A program made the translations under genes and the position numbers. From contig JAGQTQ010000022.1 of the NCBI GenBank assembly GCA_020438905.1, forward strand, positions 1 through 43,638: a stretch of DNA of 43,638 bases, in the 5' to 3' direction. The DNA is from Mycobacterium sp. GTDB lineage: Bacteria; Actinomycetota; Actinomycetes; Mycobacteriales; Mycobacteriaceae. This document shows positions 8,187 through 16,264 of the stretch, piece by piece. The first letter of the stretch is position 1, and each line of letters opens with the position of its first letter. The notes under the pieces are model-generated. The model was not told the DNA's origin, did not search any database, and was given only the letters and a program-made list of their open reading frames with translations.

Positions 8187-9485
8187 TCACAGCCCGCCCG
8201 CGTGCGCCTCGGCGCTCTGTTCATCCCGACGGGCGCGGGCCGCCCGGTCGGCCGCGATCGCCGGCGGCACGATGAGCGGAACGGCGATCAACCCGATGAG
8301 ACCGAACAGCCAGGCCCCCAGGGTGGTGTCTGCGCCGCCCAGCAGCGGACCGGCCAGGCTCGGGCCGAGCGCCAGCCCGATCGAGGACATGCCGAGCATC
8401 AGTGCGACGAGCCGACCGGAGTTGCGGTCGAGGTCCGCGGCTACCGACAGCGCCAGCGGCAGTGTCACCCAGTAGCCGAGGTTGATCACCAGGTTCCCGG
8501 CGATGTAGGCCCAGGGTTGGTGGATCAGCGGAACCAGGAGCACGCCGAGACCGGAGAGCAGCAGCCCGGCCGCGCCCAGCGGGGCGCGACCTACCCACCG
8601 CCCGAGTAGCCACGGCGCCATGGTCCCGAGCAGACCGATCAGCTGGGAGAAACCGAGGAAACTCCCGGTGGCCCCGGCCGACAATCCGGCGCTGGTACCG
8701 AGTTCCTGGGCGAAGGTCCACAAGCCCGCGACCGCGAACTGCGACAGCGTGACGGCCAGGCCCAGCAGAATCGGCAACGGGCCGAACAGATTCAGGGCGG
8801 GCGCATCGCGGCTCAGTTCGGCCGCGATCTCGGGGTCCCGCTCCCGCACGGCGGCTTCTGCCGCTTCGCGCTGCGCCGCGATGGCCCGGGTGTCGGGCAG
8901 CTTCCACCAGATCAGCACCAGGCACAGCAGCTGGACGGCAACCATGGCCGCATAGGGCAGCACGATCGGAAGGATCTGGCGCAGATACGGATTGGCGCTC
9001 ATCATGACGAAGACGAAGATCATGTACCAGGTGGTCATCAGTCCGAACGCGCGCTCGCTGTTGTTGGCGAAGGACAGCGCGGCATTGCCGGCGACGAAGG
9101 CCAGCCCGCAGCCCAGCCCCAGGACGACCATGCCCGCCAGCAGCGACCAGAAGCCGTTGTCGCTGACATTGCTGATGTACAACAGCGCCGCCGAGGCCAG
9201 CACGATGCCGTAGCTCGCGGTGCGCTTCAGGTCGCGCCCCCCGATCGAATGGGCCAGGCCCAACTCGACGACGCCCATCGTGCCCAGCGCCGCTGTGACC
9301 AACAACCCGGCCTTGGTGTTGCTCAGCCCGAAGCCCTCGTGAAAAGAGGTCGCGTACAGCGGGCTCAGCAGGTCGGCCATCACGCCGGCAAGGCCGGCGG
9401 CGATCCCGCCGATCAGCAGGCCCCGGGGTTCCCTGGGGTGTTCGGGTCCGGCGGCTGCCGGCTTTTCGATGGACATGGGCAACAT
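8187..9485 (-). CDS. MFS transporter
   Basis: A 432-residue integral membrane protein with about twelve hydrophobic segments. The N-terminal half has GLLIGGIAAGLAGVMADLLS, and the loop between segments two and three carries an MFS-like GGRDLKRTASYG signature. A long charged loop with REAAEAAVRERDPEIAAELS separates the two six-helix halves. The substrate cannot be inferred. The GTG- or ATG-type starts at 9485 and 9476 (MSIEKPAAAG) are both possible; the second lacks a clear ribosome site. It is divergent from the DUF3097 gene with about 70 bases between them. Confidence 0.85.
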   Translation of the reverse strand: MLPMSIEKPAAAGPEHPREPRGLLIGGIAAGLAGVMADLLSPLYATSFHEGFGLSNTKAGLLVTAALGTMGVVELGLAHSIGGRDLKRTASYGIVLASAALLYISNVSDNGFWSLLAGMVVLGLGCGLAFVAGNAALSFANNSERAFGLMTTWYMIFVFVMMSANPYLRQILPIVLPYAAMVAVQLLCLVLIWWKLPDTRAIAAQREAAEAAVRERDPEIAAELSRDAPALNLFGPLPILLGLAVTLSQFAVAGLWTFAQELGTSAGLSAGATGSFLGFSQLIGLLGTMAPWLLGRWVGRAPLGAAGLLLSGLGVLLVPLIHQPWAYIAGNLVINLGYWVTLPLALSVAADLDRNSGRLVALMLGMSSIGLALGPSLAGPLLGGADTTLGAWLFGLIGLIAVPLIVPPAIAADRAARARRDEQSAEAHAGGL

Positions 9486-9543
9486 CGTGCACCCGCGGGC
9501 GACCCGCCGTCGCCGGTTGCACCGGAACGCGTCGCGGTTTCCC

Positions 9544-9555
9544 TACGATCACCGG
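9544..9555 (+). promoter_or_regulatory. Leaderless -10 promoter of the DUF3097 gene
   Basis: TACGAT at 9544-9549 is followed by six bases and then GTG at 9556, so the hexamer sits exactly at -12 to -7 if transcription begins on the G of the start codon. This is the standard layout of leaderless mycobacterial genes, and it decides the start over the upstream in-frame ATG at 9469. Confidence 0.6.
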
Positions 9556-10395
9556 GTGGCCGACCGCTATGGCACCGATGTGCTCGCCAACGACCCGCAC
9601 AATGCCCGCAAGGTCCGCTCGGTGGAGCACTGCGCCCAGATCGGGACGGTCGTCGAGGATCCGCAGTCGGGGTTCGTCGGCGCCGTCGTGGGGATCGAGG
9701 GCGGCCGGGTCGAGCTTGAGGACCGGCATCGGCGTACCCGGGTGTTCCCGTTGGGTCCCGGCTTCCTGATCGACGGCCGCCCGGTGATCCTGACCGCCCC
9801 GCGCCGCACCGCCGCGCCCTCGGCGCAACGCACCGCGTCCGGATCGGTCAAGGTCGCAGGGGCCCCCGCGCGGGTGGCTTTGGCCGGTCGCATCTACGTG
9901 GAGGGCCGCCACGACGCCGAACTCGTCGAGCAGGTCTGGGGCGACGACCTGCGGATCGAGGGTGTCGTCGTGGAGTATCTCGGGGGTGTCGACGATCTGG
10001 CCGACGTCGTCAGATCCTTCCGGCCCGGCCCGGGCCGGCGACTCGGGGTGCTCGTCGATCATCTGGTCGCGGGGTCCAAGGAGGCCCGGATCGCGGAGTC
10101 GGTGCGCCGTGGGCCGGGCGGCTCGCACACGCTGGTCGTCGGTCACCCCTACGTCGATATCTGGCAGGCCGTCAAGCCGGCGCGGGTCGGCCTGGCGGCA
10201 TGGCCGACGGTGCCGCGCAACATGGAGTGGAAGCACGGCATCTGCCGGGCCCTCGGGTGGCCGCACCGCAATCAGGCCGATATCGCCCAGGCCTGGCGGC
10301 GTATCCGCGGTTCGGTGCGCGACTGGACCGACCTGGAGCCGGAACTGATCGGCCGGGTCGAGGAACTCATCGACTTCGTGACCCAGCCGGCTTGA
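9556..10395 (+). CDS. DUF3097 family protein
   Basis: A 279-residue soluble protein of the actinobacterial DUF3097 family, beginning MADRYGTDVLANDPHNARKV at a leaderless GTG. The N-terminal 90 residues form a small beta-rich domain (GFVGAVVGIEGGRVELEDRH). The rest contains GRIYVEGRHDAELVEQVWGDDLR and LGVLVDHLVAGSKE, a pattern close to TOPRIM-like folds (acidic VEGxxDAE plus DHLVxGSKE). The C-terminus has WPTVPRNMEWKHGICRALGW. If the TOPRIM comparison holds, it may bind metal and act on nucleic acid; this is inference, and the family has no known function that I can cite. The 29 extra residues from ATG 9469 are Arg-rich and look untranslated. Confidence 0.85.
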   Translation: MADRYGTDVLANDPHNARKVRSVEHCAQIGTVVEDPQSGFVGAVVGIEGGRVELEDRHRRTRVFPLGPGFLIDGRPVILTAPRRTAAPSAQRTASGSVKVAGAPARVALAGRIYVEGRHDAELVEQVWGDDLRIEGVVVEYLGGVDDLADVVRSFRPGPGRRLGVLVDHLVAGSKEARIAESVRRGPGGSHTLVVGHPYVDIWQAVKPARVGLAAWPTVPRNMEWKHGICRALGWPHRNQADIAQAWRRIRGSVRDWTDLEPELIGRVEELIDFVTQPA

Positions 10396-10423
10396 GCGAC
10401 CCGGTCGGAAACAGTGCAGGGCC

Positions 10424-11143
10424 TCAGATCAGGCGTACGGTCGCGCTGCCGATGTCGTAGACCGCGCCGACGATCTTGACCGCTCCGGCATTCTCGGCGT
10501 CGGCGAGCAGTCGGCTGTTTTGGCGCACGTGGTCGATCACCGCGCTGACATTGCGGGTCACTGCCTGGTTGAGATCCTCGGCGCCGGCGATACCGGGCCT
10601 GATCGCGGCGATGATCGACTCGATGTTGCCCCCGGGCGTGGCGTTGCGATAGGCGGCGTCGACCGCGCCGCAGTCGGAATGTCCCAGCACCATAAGGATT
10701 TTCGAGCCGAGTACCGTTTGCCCGTATTCCAGGCTGCCGAGGTTGGTCGGGGACTGGGCGACATTGCCCGCCTCCCGGACCACGAAGATGTTGCCGACGA
10801 ACTGGTCGAAGATGATCTCCGGGGCCAGGCGGCTGTCGGCGCAACCGAGAACCGTCGCGAACGGGGCCTGACCGCGGTCGATGCCACTTGTCCAGATGGC
10901 GTCGATCTCGGCGGTGTCCCGGATCGCCGGTGTACGCGCGGCGAAGCGGGTGTTGCCTTTCATCAGAACATCCAGCGCCTCGTCGGGCGTGGTGGGCCGG
11001 GGCGCTGGGGGCCGGTCGGGTGGCTGGTCCGCCGGCGGGGATTGGGCTACCGGAGTGGACTCAGTGGAGCCGCAGGCGGCCGCGGTGAGGGCGAGCGCCG
11101 GAAGCGCGGCCAGGACGTAGCGGCGGGAGCGGTTGTCTGCCAT
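10424..11143 (-). CDS. Exported beta-carbonic anhydrase, probable lipoprotein
   Basis: A 239-residue beta-class carbonic anhydrase (reversible hydration of CO2) with an export signal. The N-terminus MADNRSRRYVLAALPALAL has a paired Arg before a hydrophobic stretch that ends in a lipobox-like TAAAC (Cys24), followed by a Pro-rich linker to about residue 52. Zinc ligands are Cys101, His155 and Cys158, with the Asp103-Arg105 dyad of CADSR. All are present, so it should be active. The ATG at 11143 is favoured over an in-frame start at 11161, which only adds MSPLAV. The RR motif and linker predict an enzyme held on the outer face of the membrane, unlike the usual cytoplasmic forms. Confidence 0.88.
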   Translation of the reverse strand: MADNRSRRYVLAALPALALTAAACGSTESTPVAQSPPADQPPDRPPAPRPTTPDEALDVLMKGNTRFAARTPAIRDTAEIDAIWTSGIDRGQAPFATVLGCADSRLAPEIIFDQFVGNIFVVREAGNVAQSPTNLGSLEYGQTVLGSKILMVLGHSDCGAVDAAYRNATPGGNIESIIAAIRPGIAGAEDLNQAVTRNVSAVIDHVRQNSRLLADAENAGAVKIVGAVYDIGSATVRLI

Positions 11144-11185
11144 CACCGCCAATGGTGACACAGCCGGTGGTCACACGGCAGGCTC

Positions 11186-12445
11186 TCACGCGGCAGGTCG
11201 GCGGCCGGCGGCGCGAACCAGCGTCCATCCGGCCAGGGTGCCCAGCGCGATGGAGATGATCGCGGCGCCGGCGACGCCGATACCGGACTGGTTGAGGTAG
11301 TCGCCGGCGGGTCCGCGGCTGACCGACATGAAGGCCAGCTGTCCCGGCACCAGGGACCAGAACACAGCCAACGTCAGGACCATGGCCGGCGGCGCGCCGC
11401 GGATCCTGGCGAAGAACATGGCCAGCGGGATCGCCACGATCGCCCCGGCGAACCCGGAGTGCGCCGAGTTGAGCACCAGCCCCGCGGCGCTCTGGGTCAA
11501 CATCGCGATGGCGATGATCAGCAGCAGCCAGACCAGTGATCCAGGCGGCGCCGACAGGTACAGGTACAGCCCGACCGCGATCACGGCGATGGACACGAAA
11601 AAGGACCATGACCCCATCGGCGGCGCGGGAGTCTGCGGGGAGACCTGGCCGGCGATCTGCACTCCTACCACCACGCCGTAGACCATCAGGGCGAGTTGCG
11701 CGACGCCGTAGACCAGTCGGCTGGCCCCCGCGATGATCCGGGAGCCCGCCAGTTCGATGGAACCGACCACCAGAGCCATGCCGGGCAGGGTCGCGATCAG
11801 GGCGGGGGTGATCACCCGGAGCAGGCCGTCGCGCGCGACGTCGACGACGAACCAGGTGGCCAGCAGCGTCACGACCAGCGCCGAGATGGTCGGCAGGATC
11901 GGTGCGAGCCCGGGAAGAGGCCGGCTGGTCAGCATGATGACGCCCACCACGAGCCCCAGGGACAGGTGCGCCAGCAGCCCCCGCCAAGACGGGTCGACGG
12001 ACATGCCGAATCCGACCGTGGTCAGCACGTAGCCCAGCGTGGTGGAGAGGGTTCCGAAGCGTGGCGGCTGGCTACGGGCGGCTCGGATCGCCGCGACCGC
12101 GTCGGTGGGCGTGATCGCGCCGGCCTCCGCGAGGGCGGCGATCTCGTCGACCCGTGCTGCCATGTCGAACTGGCCCGACGGTTGTATCGACCCTGCCAAT
12201 TCGACGACTTCGGTGCCGATCTGGAGCAGCAGCATGGTGGGCAGCGCCGCCAACTGGACCGGTTCGCTGGTGTACTTCCCGGCCATGTCGATCAGTCGGG
12301 CCTCGACGACCTGGACCGGTTGGGCCACCTCGATCAGGGCCGTCCCGATCTCGCGAAGCATCGCCGCCACATCGCCGAGGTCATAGTGATCCGGCGGTGC
12401 CAGCGCCGGCGGGGGAGTCTTGAACGCCCGGGGGACCTTGAACAC
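11186..12445 (-). CDS. ThrE-type threonine/serine exporter family protein
   Basis: A roughly 419-residue protein. The N-terminal 170 residues (MLREIGTALIEVAQPVQVVE, VQLAALPTMLLLQIG) are soluble and match the first ThrE domain, followed by about ten hydrophobic segments forming the membrane domain. ThrE of Corynebacterium exports L-threonine and L-serine; the same role is likely but not proven here. The start is uncertain. I use GTG 12445 because the frame further upstream overlaps the regulatory region and then the antisense strand of the next gene. It lies 42 bases downstream of the carbonic anhydrase start on the same strand, so the two may be co-transcribed. Confidence 0.75.
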   Translation of the reverse strand: MFKVPRAFKTPPPALAPPDHYDLGDVAAMLREIGTALIEVAQPVQVVEARLIDMAGKYTSEPVQLAALPTMLLLQIGTEVVELAGSIQPSGQFDMAARVDEIAALAEAGAITPTDAVAAIRAARSQPPRFGTLSTTLGYVLTTVGFGMSVDPSWRGLLAHLSLGLVVGVIMLTSRPLPGLAPILPTISALVVTLLATWFVVDVARDGLLRVITPALIATLPGMALVVGSIELAGSRIIAGASRLVYGVAQLALMVYGVVVGVQIAGQVSPQTPAPPMGSWSFFVSIAVIAVGLYLYLSAPPGSLVWLLLIIAIAMLTQSAAGLVLNSAHSGFAGAIVAIPLAMFFARIRGAPPAMVLTLAVFWSLVPGQLAFMSVSRGPAGDYLNQSGIGVAGAAIISIALGTLAGWTLVRAAGRRPAA

Positions 12446-12528
12446 CGGGTCATCATGACGCTTGCGGCGGTGTGTGCGTGGGGACCGCCGCGGCGTCGGC
12501 GAGATTTTTGCCCAACCGATAGCGCTGA

Positions 12529-12564
12529 TACCGTCGGAGGCGAGGTAGACGACTCCCGGGGAGG
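12529..12564 (+). promoter_or_regulatory. Candidate -10 and ribosome site of the exported hypothetical gene
   Basis: TACCGT at 12529-12534 fits the -10 consensus TANNNT. GGGGAGG at 12558-12564 lies five bases before the ATG at 12570 and fixes that start. The -35 region is weak (TTGCCC at 12508-12513, 15-base spacer). Confidence 0.35.
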
Positions 12565-12569
12565 ACATC

Positions 12570-14024
12570 ATGGCGGCCTCCAAGCACATCGGACGTGTCG
12601 GGGGACTGGCGGTAGCGCTGGGAATCGGCGCGGCGGTATTCGCCGTCGGGCAGGGCGTTGCGGCTGCGGCCCCGGATGCCTCCGACGGCGGGGAGTCGTC
12701 CTCATCGTCTGATGCGCGCCAGGCGGGGCCTGCGCGCAGCGGGCCCGGCCACCGGCCGGCGCGGGCCGCGGCGGGGCTCGGTGCCGCCAGTGCTGCGGTG
12801 CCGAACCCGAGCACGGTATCCGCGGTGAGCACGGTATCCGCGGCGAGGGCTTCGGACGCGGAGGTTCGGCCGTCCCGGCCCGGCAGGGCGAGCAGGTCGG
12901 CCCGGGTCGGCGAACCCGTCCCCTCCGTCCCGATACCTGCCGAGATAGCGGCGTCCACCGAGATCGCGGCGGCGGCCCGGACGGCCCCGGCTGCCGAGAA
13001 CCGGGCCACCGAAAGGGTCAGCGTCGACCTTCCGCCGATGCCGGTGGACGACGGCTGGTCGTTCACCGTATCCCCGGACGAGATCACCGACGCCGCCGCG
13101 AACTACGTCGCCGGCGGCGGCGACCCGGCAGACGGTGCCCGCTTCTTCTTCGGCGACCTGGCGGTCGGCAGTCTCGACGCCCTGGCGGCCGCGGACCTGA
13201 CGCCGGAGGACGCCCGTGTGCAACTGGGCAATCTGGCGGTGTCGGGCTACTTCGGCGGAATCTGGTTGCGCGACAACCTGCGCGAAACACCCGAAGTAGC
13301 GGCCGCAGCGGATATGAGCCCAGGGGAATTGAGCCCAGGGGAGTTGAGCGCAGGGGAATTGAGCGCAGGGGTCGACCTCACCGCCTCGACGATCGGGATT
13401 CGCATCTTCGATGCGCTGGCGACCGGCCTGATGGGGGCGGCGAGTTCACCCGGCTTCATCGCCCGCACCGCCGCGCACGCCTCGGTGCCGGTCCTGCTCG
13501 CGCTCTACGGGTACAACCGCGGCTATCTGGACGTCCTGCTTGAGAACCCCCCACCGGGTGTGCCGTCGATGCAGGACACGCTGATCTGTGAGGGCTTCCT
13601 GGACTGTAATTCCACCGCCTTCCCGGTGGACATCGGCACCCGCTACGACGCCGCTCTGGGGCTGCTCGACAACCCGCCCAGCTTCGCCTGGCATGAGATG
13701 AGGCTGTGGACCGGGCTGCTCGAAAGCGCCACCGGCGCCGGCCGCGGCGTCTGGGAGCGCATCGCCGGTGAGGGAGGGTTCTCGCCCGCTTCCTACCAGG
13801 CGCTGGTGGAACTCAGCTCGGCCTATCTGATGATCAGCAAGGGCGCCGTGCTCGCCAGCATGCTCGGATACGCCGACGGGGACACCGCGGTGGCCCGTAG
13901 TTCGCTGCGCCTGCAGGCAGGTCTGTGGATCTGGTCGGGCGCCTACTTCGCCGGGCTGGCCTCCAATGCTCCCGCCGGAACCATGCCGGAGATCATCGTC
14001 GAACCGGAGCCGACCAGCCTCTAG
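12570..14024 (+). CDS. Exported hypothetical protein with mycobacterial signal cassette
   Basis: A 484-residue secreted protein. Residues 1-35 are a signal peptide containing GRVGGLAVALGIGAAVF, nearly identical to that of the hydrolase at 41903 although the rest of the two proteins is unrelated. Residues 35-150 are a Ser/Ala/Arg/Pro-rich linker with repeats (STVSAV STVSAA). Residues 155-245 hold a folded part with FTVSPDEITDAAANYVAGGG, and after four MSPGE/LSPGE-type repeats (249-268) the C-terminal 200 residues form another alpha-helical domain (PSFAWHEMRLWTGLLESATG). I recognise no family. The stop shares the palindrome CTAG with the convergent phosphatase gene. Confidence 0.78.
   Translation: MAASKHIGRVGGLAVALGIGAAVFAVGQGVAAAAPDASDGGESSSSSDARQAGPARSGPGHRPARAAAGLGAASAAVPNPSTVSAVSTVSAARASDAEVRPSRPGRASRSARVGEPVPSVPIPAEIAASTEIAAAARTAPAAENRATERVSVDLPPMPVDDGWSFTVSPDEITDAAANYVAGGGDPADGARFFFGDLAVGSLDALAAADLTPEDARVQLGNLAVSGYFGGIWLRDNLRETPEVAAAADMSPGELSPGELSAGELSAGVDLTASTIGIRIFDALATGLMGAASSPGFIARTAAHASVPVLLALYGYNRGYLDVLLENPPPGVPSMQDTLICEGFLDCNSTAFPVDIGTRYDAALGLLDNPPSFAWHEMRLWTGLLESATGAGRGVWERIAGEGGFSPASYQALVELSSAYLMISKGAVLASMLGYADGDTAVARSSLRLQAGLWIWSGAYFAGLASNAPAGTMPEIIVEPEPTSL
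12809..12844 (+). repeat. Two 18-bp tandem copies in the linker
   Basis: Two near-identical 18-base units, GAGCACGGTATCCGCGGY, encode STVSAV and STVSAA in the exported hypothetical protein. The last bases diverge slightly. They look like recent slippage within the low-complexity linker. Confidence 0.7.
13314..13373 (+). repeat. Four 15-bp in-frame tandem repeats
   Basis: The units begin ATGAGCCCAGGGGAA, TTGAGCCCAGGGGAG, TTGAGCGCAGGGGAA and TTGAGCGCAGGGGTC. They encode MSPGE, LSPGE, LSAGE and LSAGV in frame in the exported hypothetical protein. Near-identity at DNA level suggests recent expansion; copy number may vary between strains. Confidence 0.85.
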
Positions 14025-15184
14025 TTCTGCCCCAGCTCGGTGCCGACCTCGACGAGGGTCTCGGCGTCGCACAGTTTGAGCTCGTGGGCGATCGTGGCGG
14101 CCGTCGCGGCGTCGGGAACCAGGTGCAGCGGAATCCCCTCTGCGCGAAGAGTCTCTGCGTGCGAACGCAATTCGGTGTTGCGCTCGTCATCTTCATCGCC
14201 GACCTGCCGGATGAGGATCAGCTTGACCCGGTCGGGGAACTCGCGCGCCATCTCCTCGTAGGTCAGCGGATCGCGCTGGCCGCTGTCACCGATGAGCACG
14301 AACGGCATCCCCGGGTAGGCCTCCAGCAGTCGCCGGATGGCGGTCCGCTTGTGCTCGGCTCCGCTACGTCGCAGGTAGCGTTCGGTCGGACCCCAGTGGG
14401 TGAGGAACATCGGGCCCAACGGGAACCCGCGCAACTGTACGAACTCCTGCAACGCCGGGTAGAACGACCAACTGCCGGTGGACACATAGAAGAAGGTCGG
14501 CGCGGGTTTGCGGTTGCCCGCACCGGTGGAGATGCCCCGGACCAGACCGCGGTACAGCGATGCCATCCCGGGAATGGCGGCCCGCTCGCTGGCCTCGCGC
14601 AGGACCGTACGCACCACCATCGCCGCGCCCTCGGTCAGGCCGGTCAACAGAATGGTGTCGTCGATATCGGAGATGACCAGGAACGGAGCCTTCGGCGACG
14701 GCTTCACTATTCTTCCGGTGCCCGAGGCGGACTCGCCGTCCTCGATCGGTGTGATCACCGCCCGTGCCTCGTGCCAGCCGACCGGCAGATCCGGCACCGG
14801 CAGCGAGAAGTTCGCGAACCCGTGGCTGTCGGTCACCTCGGTGGCGCTGTGCCCCCCGATGTGCAGTTCGACTTCGGCGTCGACGATGCGCAGGGCTGCA
14901 TGCCGATGCAGGTTGGCTTGGGCGACATCCCAATACGGCAGGCGGCTGTCGCCGGGCAGTTCGGGGGTCTCGGTCACCCGCACCCGTACCTTGGCGACGT
15001 CGTCGGCGCCCACGAAGCCGCGATACACCTCCACGTGCATGCCACGGAAGATCCCCGACTTCATCTTCTGTTCGCGACGGCGCTTGGTGAGGCTGCCCTC
15101 GACACCCGATACGAACGCAGCGGTTTCGGGGCTGCGCAGTCTTGATTTCAACTCCGAGGCGATCCAGCGGGGAAAACCGTCCAT
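14021..15184 (-). CDS. App1-type phosphatase (DUF2183)
   Basis: A 387-residue protein. The N-terminal 165 residues form a beta-sandwich-like domain (MHVEVYRGFVGADDVAKVRVRV, HSATEVTDSHGFANFSLP). The C-terminal half is the App1 phosphatase domain. Its signature DIDDT (residues 173-177) supplies the nucleophilic Asp, and STGSWSFYPALQEF, THWGPTERY and VLIGDSGQRDP follow. This is the haloacid-dehalogenase fold of yeast App1 phosphatidate phosphatase; the likely substrate is a phosphorylated lipid, but in bacteria it is unproven. No signal peptide is seen. It begins with MDGFPRWIAS at 15184. The reverse-strand stop is built from the same CTAG as the upstream gene's stop. Confidence 0.85.
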   Translation of the reverse strand: MDGFPRWIASELKSRLRSPETAAFVSGVEGSLTKRRREQKMKSGIFRGMHVEVYRGFVGADDVAKVRVRVTETPELPGDSRLPYWDVAQANLHRHAALRIVDAEVELHIGGHSATEVTDSHGFANFSLPVPDLPVGWHEARAVITPIEDGESASGTGRIVKPSPKAPFLVISDIDDTILLTGLTEGAAMVVRTVLREASERAAIPGMASLYRGLVRGISTGAGNRKPAPTFFYVSTGSWSFYPALQEFVQLRGFPLGPMFLTHWGPTERYLRRSGAEHKRTAIRRLLEAYPGMPFVLIGDSGQRDPLTYEEMAREFPDRVKLILIRQVGDEDDERNTELRSHAETLRAEGIPLHLVPDAATAATIAHELKLCDAETLVEVGTELGQN

Positions 15185-15263
15185 CCCACCAGCATGGACC
15201 GCGGGAACCGGGCACGCAGCCGATCCGGGCCGATCCGCCGTGCCGGCGTCATACCGGTCGAGC

Positions 15264-15983
15264 TCAGCGGGGCCACGCCTCGTGGATGTCGATGGCGACC
15301 AGCGTCGGGAAACCGAGTGGGCGGCCCAGCGGACCGCGCGGATAGACCCGCCGGCGGGTCGGAATGGAAAGGCCGCCGAACTGCCGGTACTTCTCGCACA
15401 GGTGTGCCGCCCTGGCCCACGATCCGATCACCTCGGCGGTGTAGTCGTGCCGGCGCAGCAGTCCGTCGCGGTCGAACCAGAAGTCCTGCACGGGACAGTG
15501 GGTGGGAAGTTCGGACGGGAAGCGTGCCCGCAGGTGGGTCATGTCGTCGGAGGTGGTCTCACCGACGGTCTCGACGCTGACCCCGGGATGCGTCAGCAGG
15601 AACGGCAGGGTCAGGTAGTTCCACATCGCGTACCCGGAGAAGTAGGTGAAATCCAGGGCGTCCCAGTACAGCGATCGTCGCCATTGACCGAACTCCGAGC
15701 GGGGATTGGTGCGCGAGGACAAGACGTTTCCCGCGAGGTCACGGATCTCGACGCGGTTTGCGCCGTCGAGCACGGCGATCTGACCCGGTTCCGGAAAATC
15801 CTCAAGGGCCACTTCGGGTTTGCGGACGTTGACCGACATCGCGGCGTTGTGCAGAACCGGTATTCGCTTGGCGGTGAACAGGAAACCGCGGATTGAGACA
15901 TTGAGATCGATCGTGGACAGCGACTGCCAGTAGCTCAGCCCGCCGTGTGCATCGAGGATGCCGCCCATGGCGTCTGCGGTCAT
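15264..15983 (-). CDS. Conserved hypothetical protein (LolA-like beta fold suspected)
   Basis: About 239 residues, starting at ATG 15983; a TTG six bases upstream (15989) is an alternative. The sequence is soluble and beta-rich, with GGLSYWQSLSTIDLNVSIRG at the N-terminus, EPGQIAVLDGANRVEIRDLAG, FTYFSGYAMWNYLTLPFLL and LGFPTLVAIDIHEAWP at the end. The alternation of strands and the FDRDGLLRRHDY turn recall lipoprotein-carrier (LolA/LppX-like) folds, but there is no signal peptide, and that comparison is weak. A possible -10 box (TATTGT on the minus strand) ends eight bases before the ATG, suggesting a near-leaderless start. It is divergent from the small DUF6868-like gene. Function is unknown. 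Confidence 0.72.
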   Translation of the reverse strand: MTADAMGGILDAHGGLSYWQSLSTIDLNVSIRGFLFTAKRIPVLHNAAMSVNVRKPEVALEDFPEPGQIAVLDGANRVEIRDLAGNVLSSRTNPRSEFGQWRRSLYWDALDFTYFSGYAMWNYLTLPFLLTHPGVSVETVGETTSDDMTHLRARFPSELPTHCPVQDFWFDRDGLLRRHDYTAEVIGSWARAAHLCEKYRQFGGLSIPTRRRVYPRGPLGRPLGFPTLVAIDIHEAWPR

Positions 15984-16002
15984 GTCCAATCACAATAGAG
16001 GG

Positions 16003-16245
16003 ATGGATCTGAGCGCACTACAACATGTCCTGATCTGGGCCCTGGTCACCAACTACGTGATCCTGCTGGTCTGGTTCGCCGTCTTCCGCCTGGCCCACGA
16101 CTGGATGTACCGCGTCCACACCCAGTGGTTCCGGCTGTCCCGGGAGAGCTTCGACGCGCTGCACTACGGCGGGATGGCGGTCTACAAGATCGGCATCTTC
16201 CTGTTCATTCTCGGACCGTTGATCGGTGTGGCGCTGGCCGGTTGA
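16003..16245 (+). CDS. DUF6868-like small membrane protein
   Basis: An 80-residue protein with two clear membrane segments, residues 9-29 (LIWALVTNYVILLVWFAVF) and 58-77 (YKIGIFLFILGPLIGVALAG). A basic loop, WMYRVHTQWFRLSRESFDALHYG, lies between them. The pattern resembles the DUF6868 family of two-helix proteins. It starts at ATG 16003 close to AGAGGG, with little spacing, so the mode of initiation is uncertain. Upstream in-frame codons from 15958 belong to the divergent gene. Its role is unknown. Confidence 0.7.
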   Translation: MDLSALQHVLIWALVTNYVILLVWFAVFRLAHDWMYRVHTQWFRLSRESFDALHYGGMAVYKIGIFLFILGPLIGVALAG

Positions 16246-16264
16246 GCTAACGGGATAACCGGAT

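Noticed and set aside
8221-10266. 681-residue minus-strand frame across the MFS transporter and opposite DUF3097
   Set aside because: Out of frame with the transporter and antisense to a recognised family; no motif or ribosome site.
12446-13087. Upstream extension of the ThrE frame
   Set aside because: It runs through the promoter region and antisense to the next gene, with Ala/Ser/Pro-rich composition and no homologue-like sequence.
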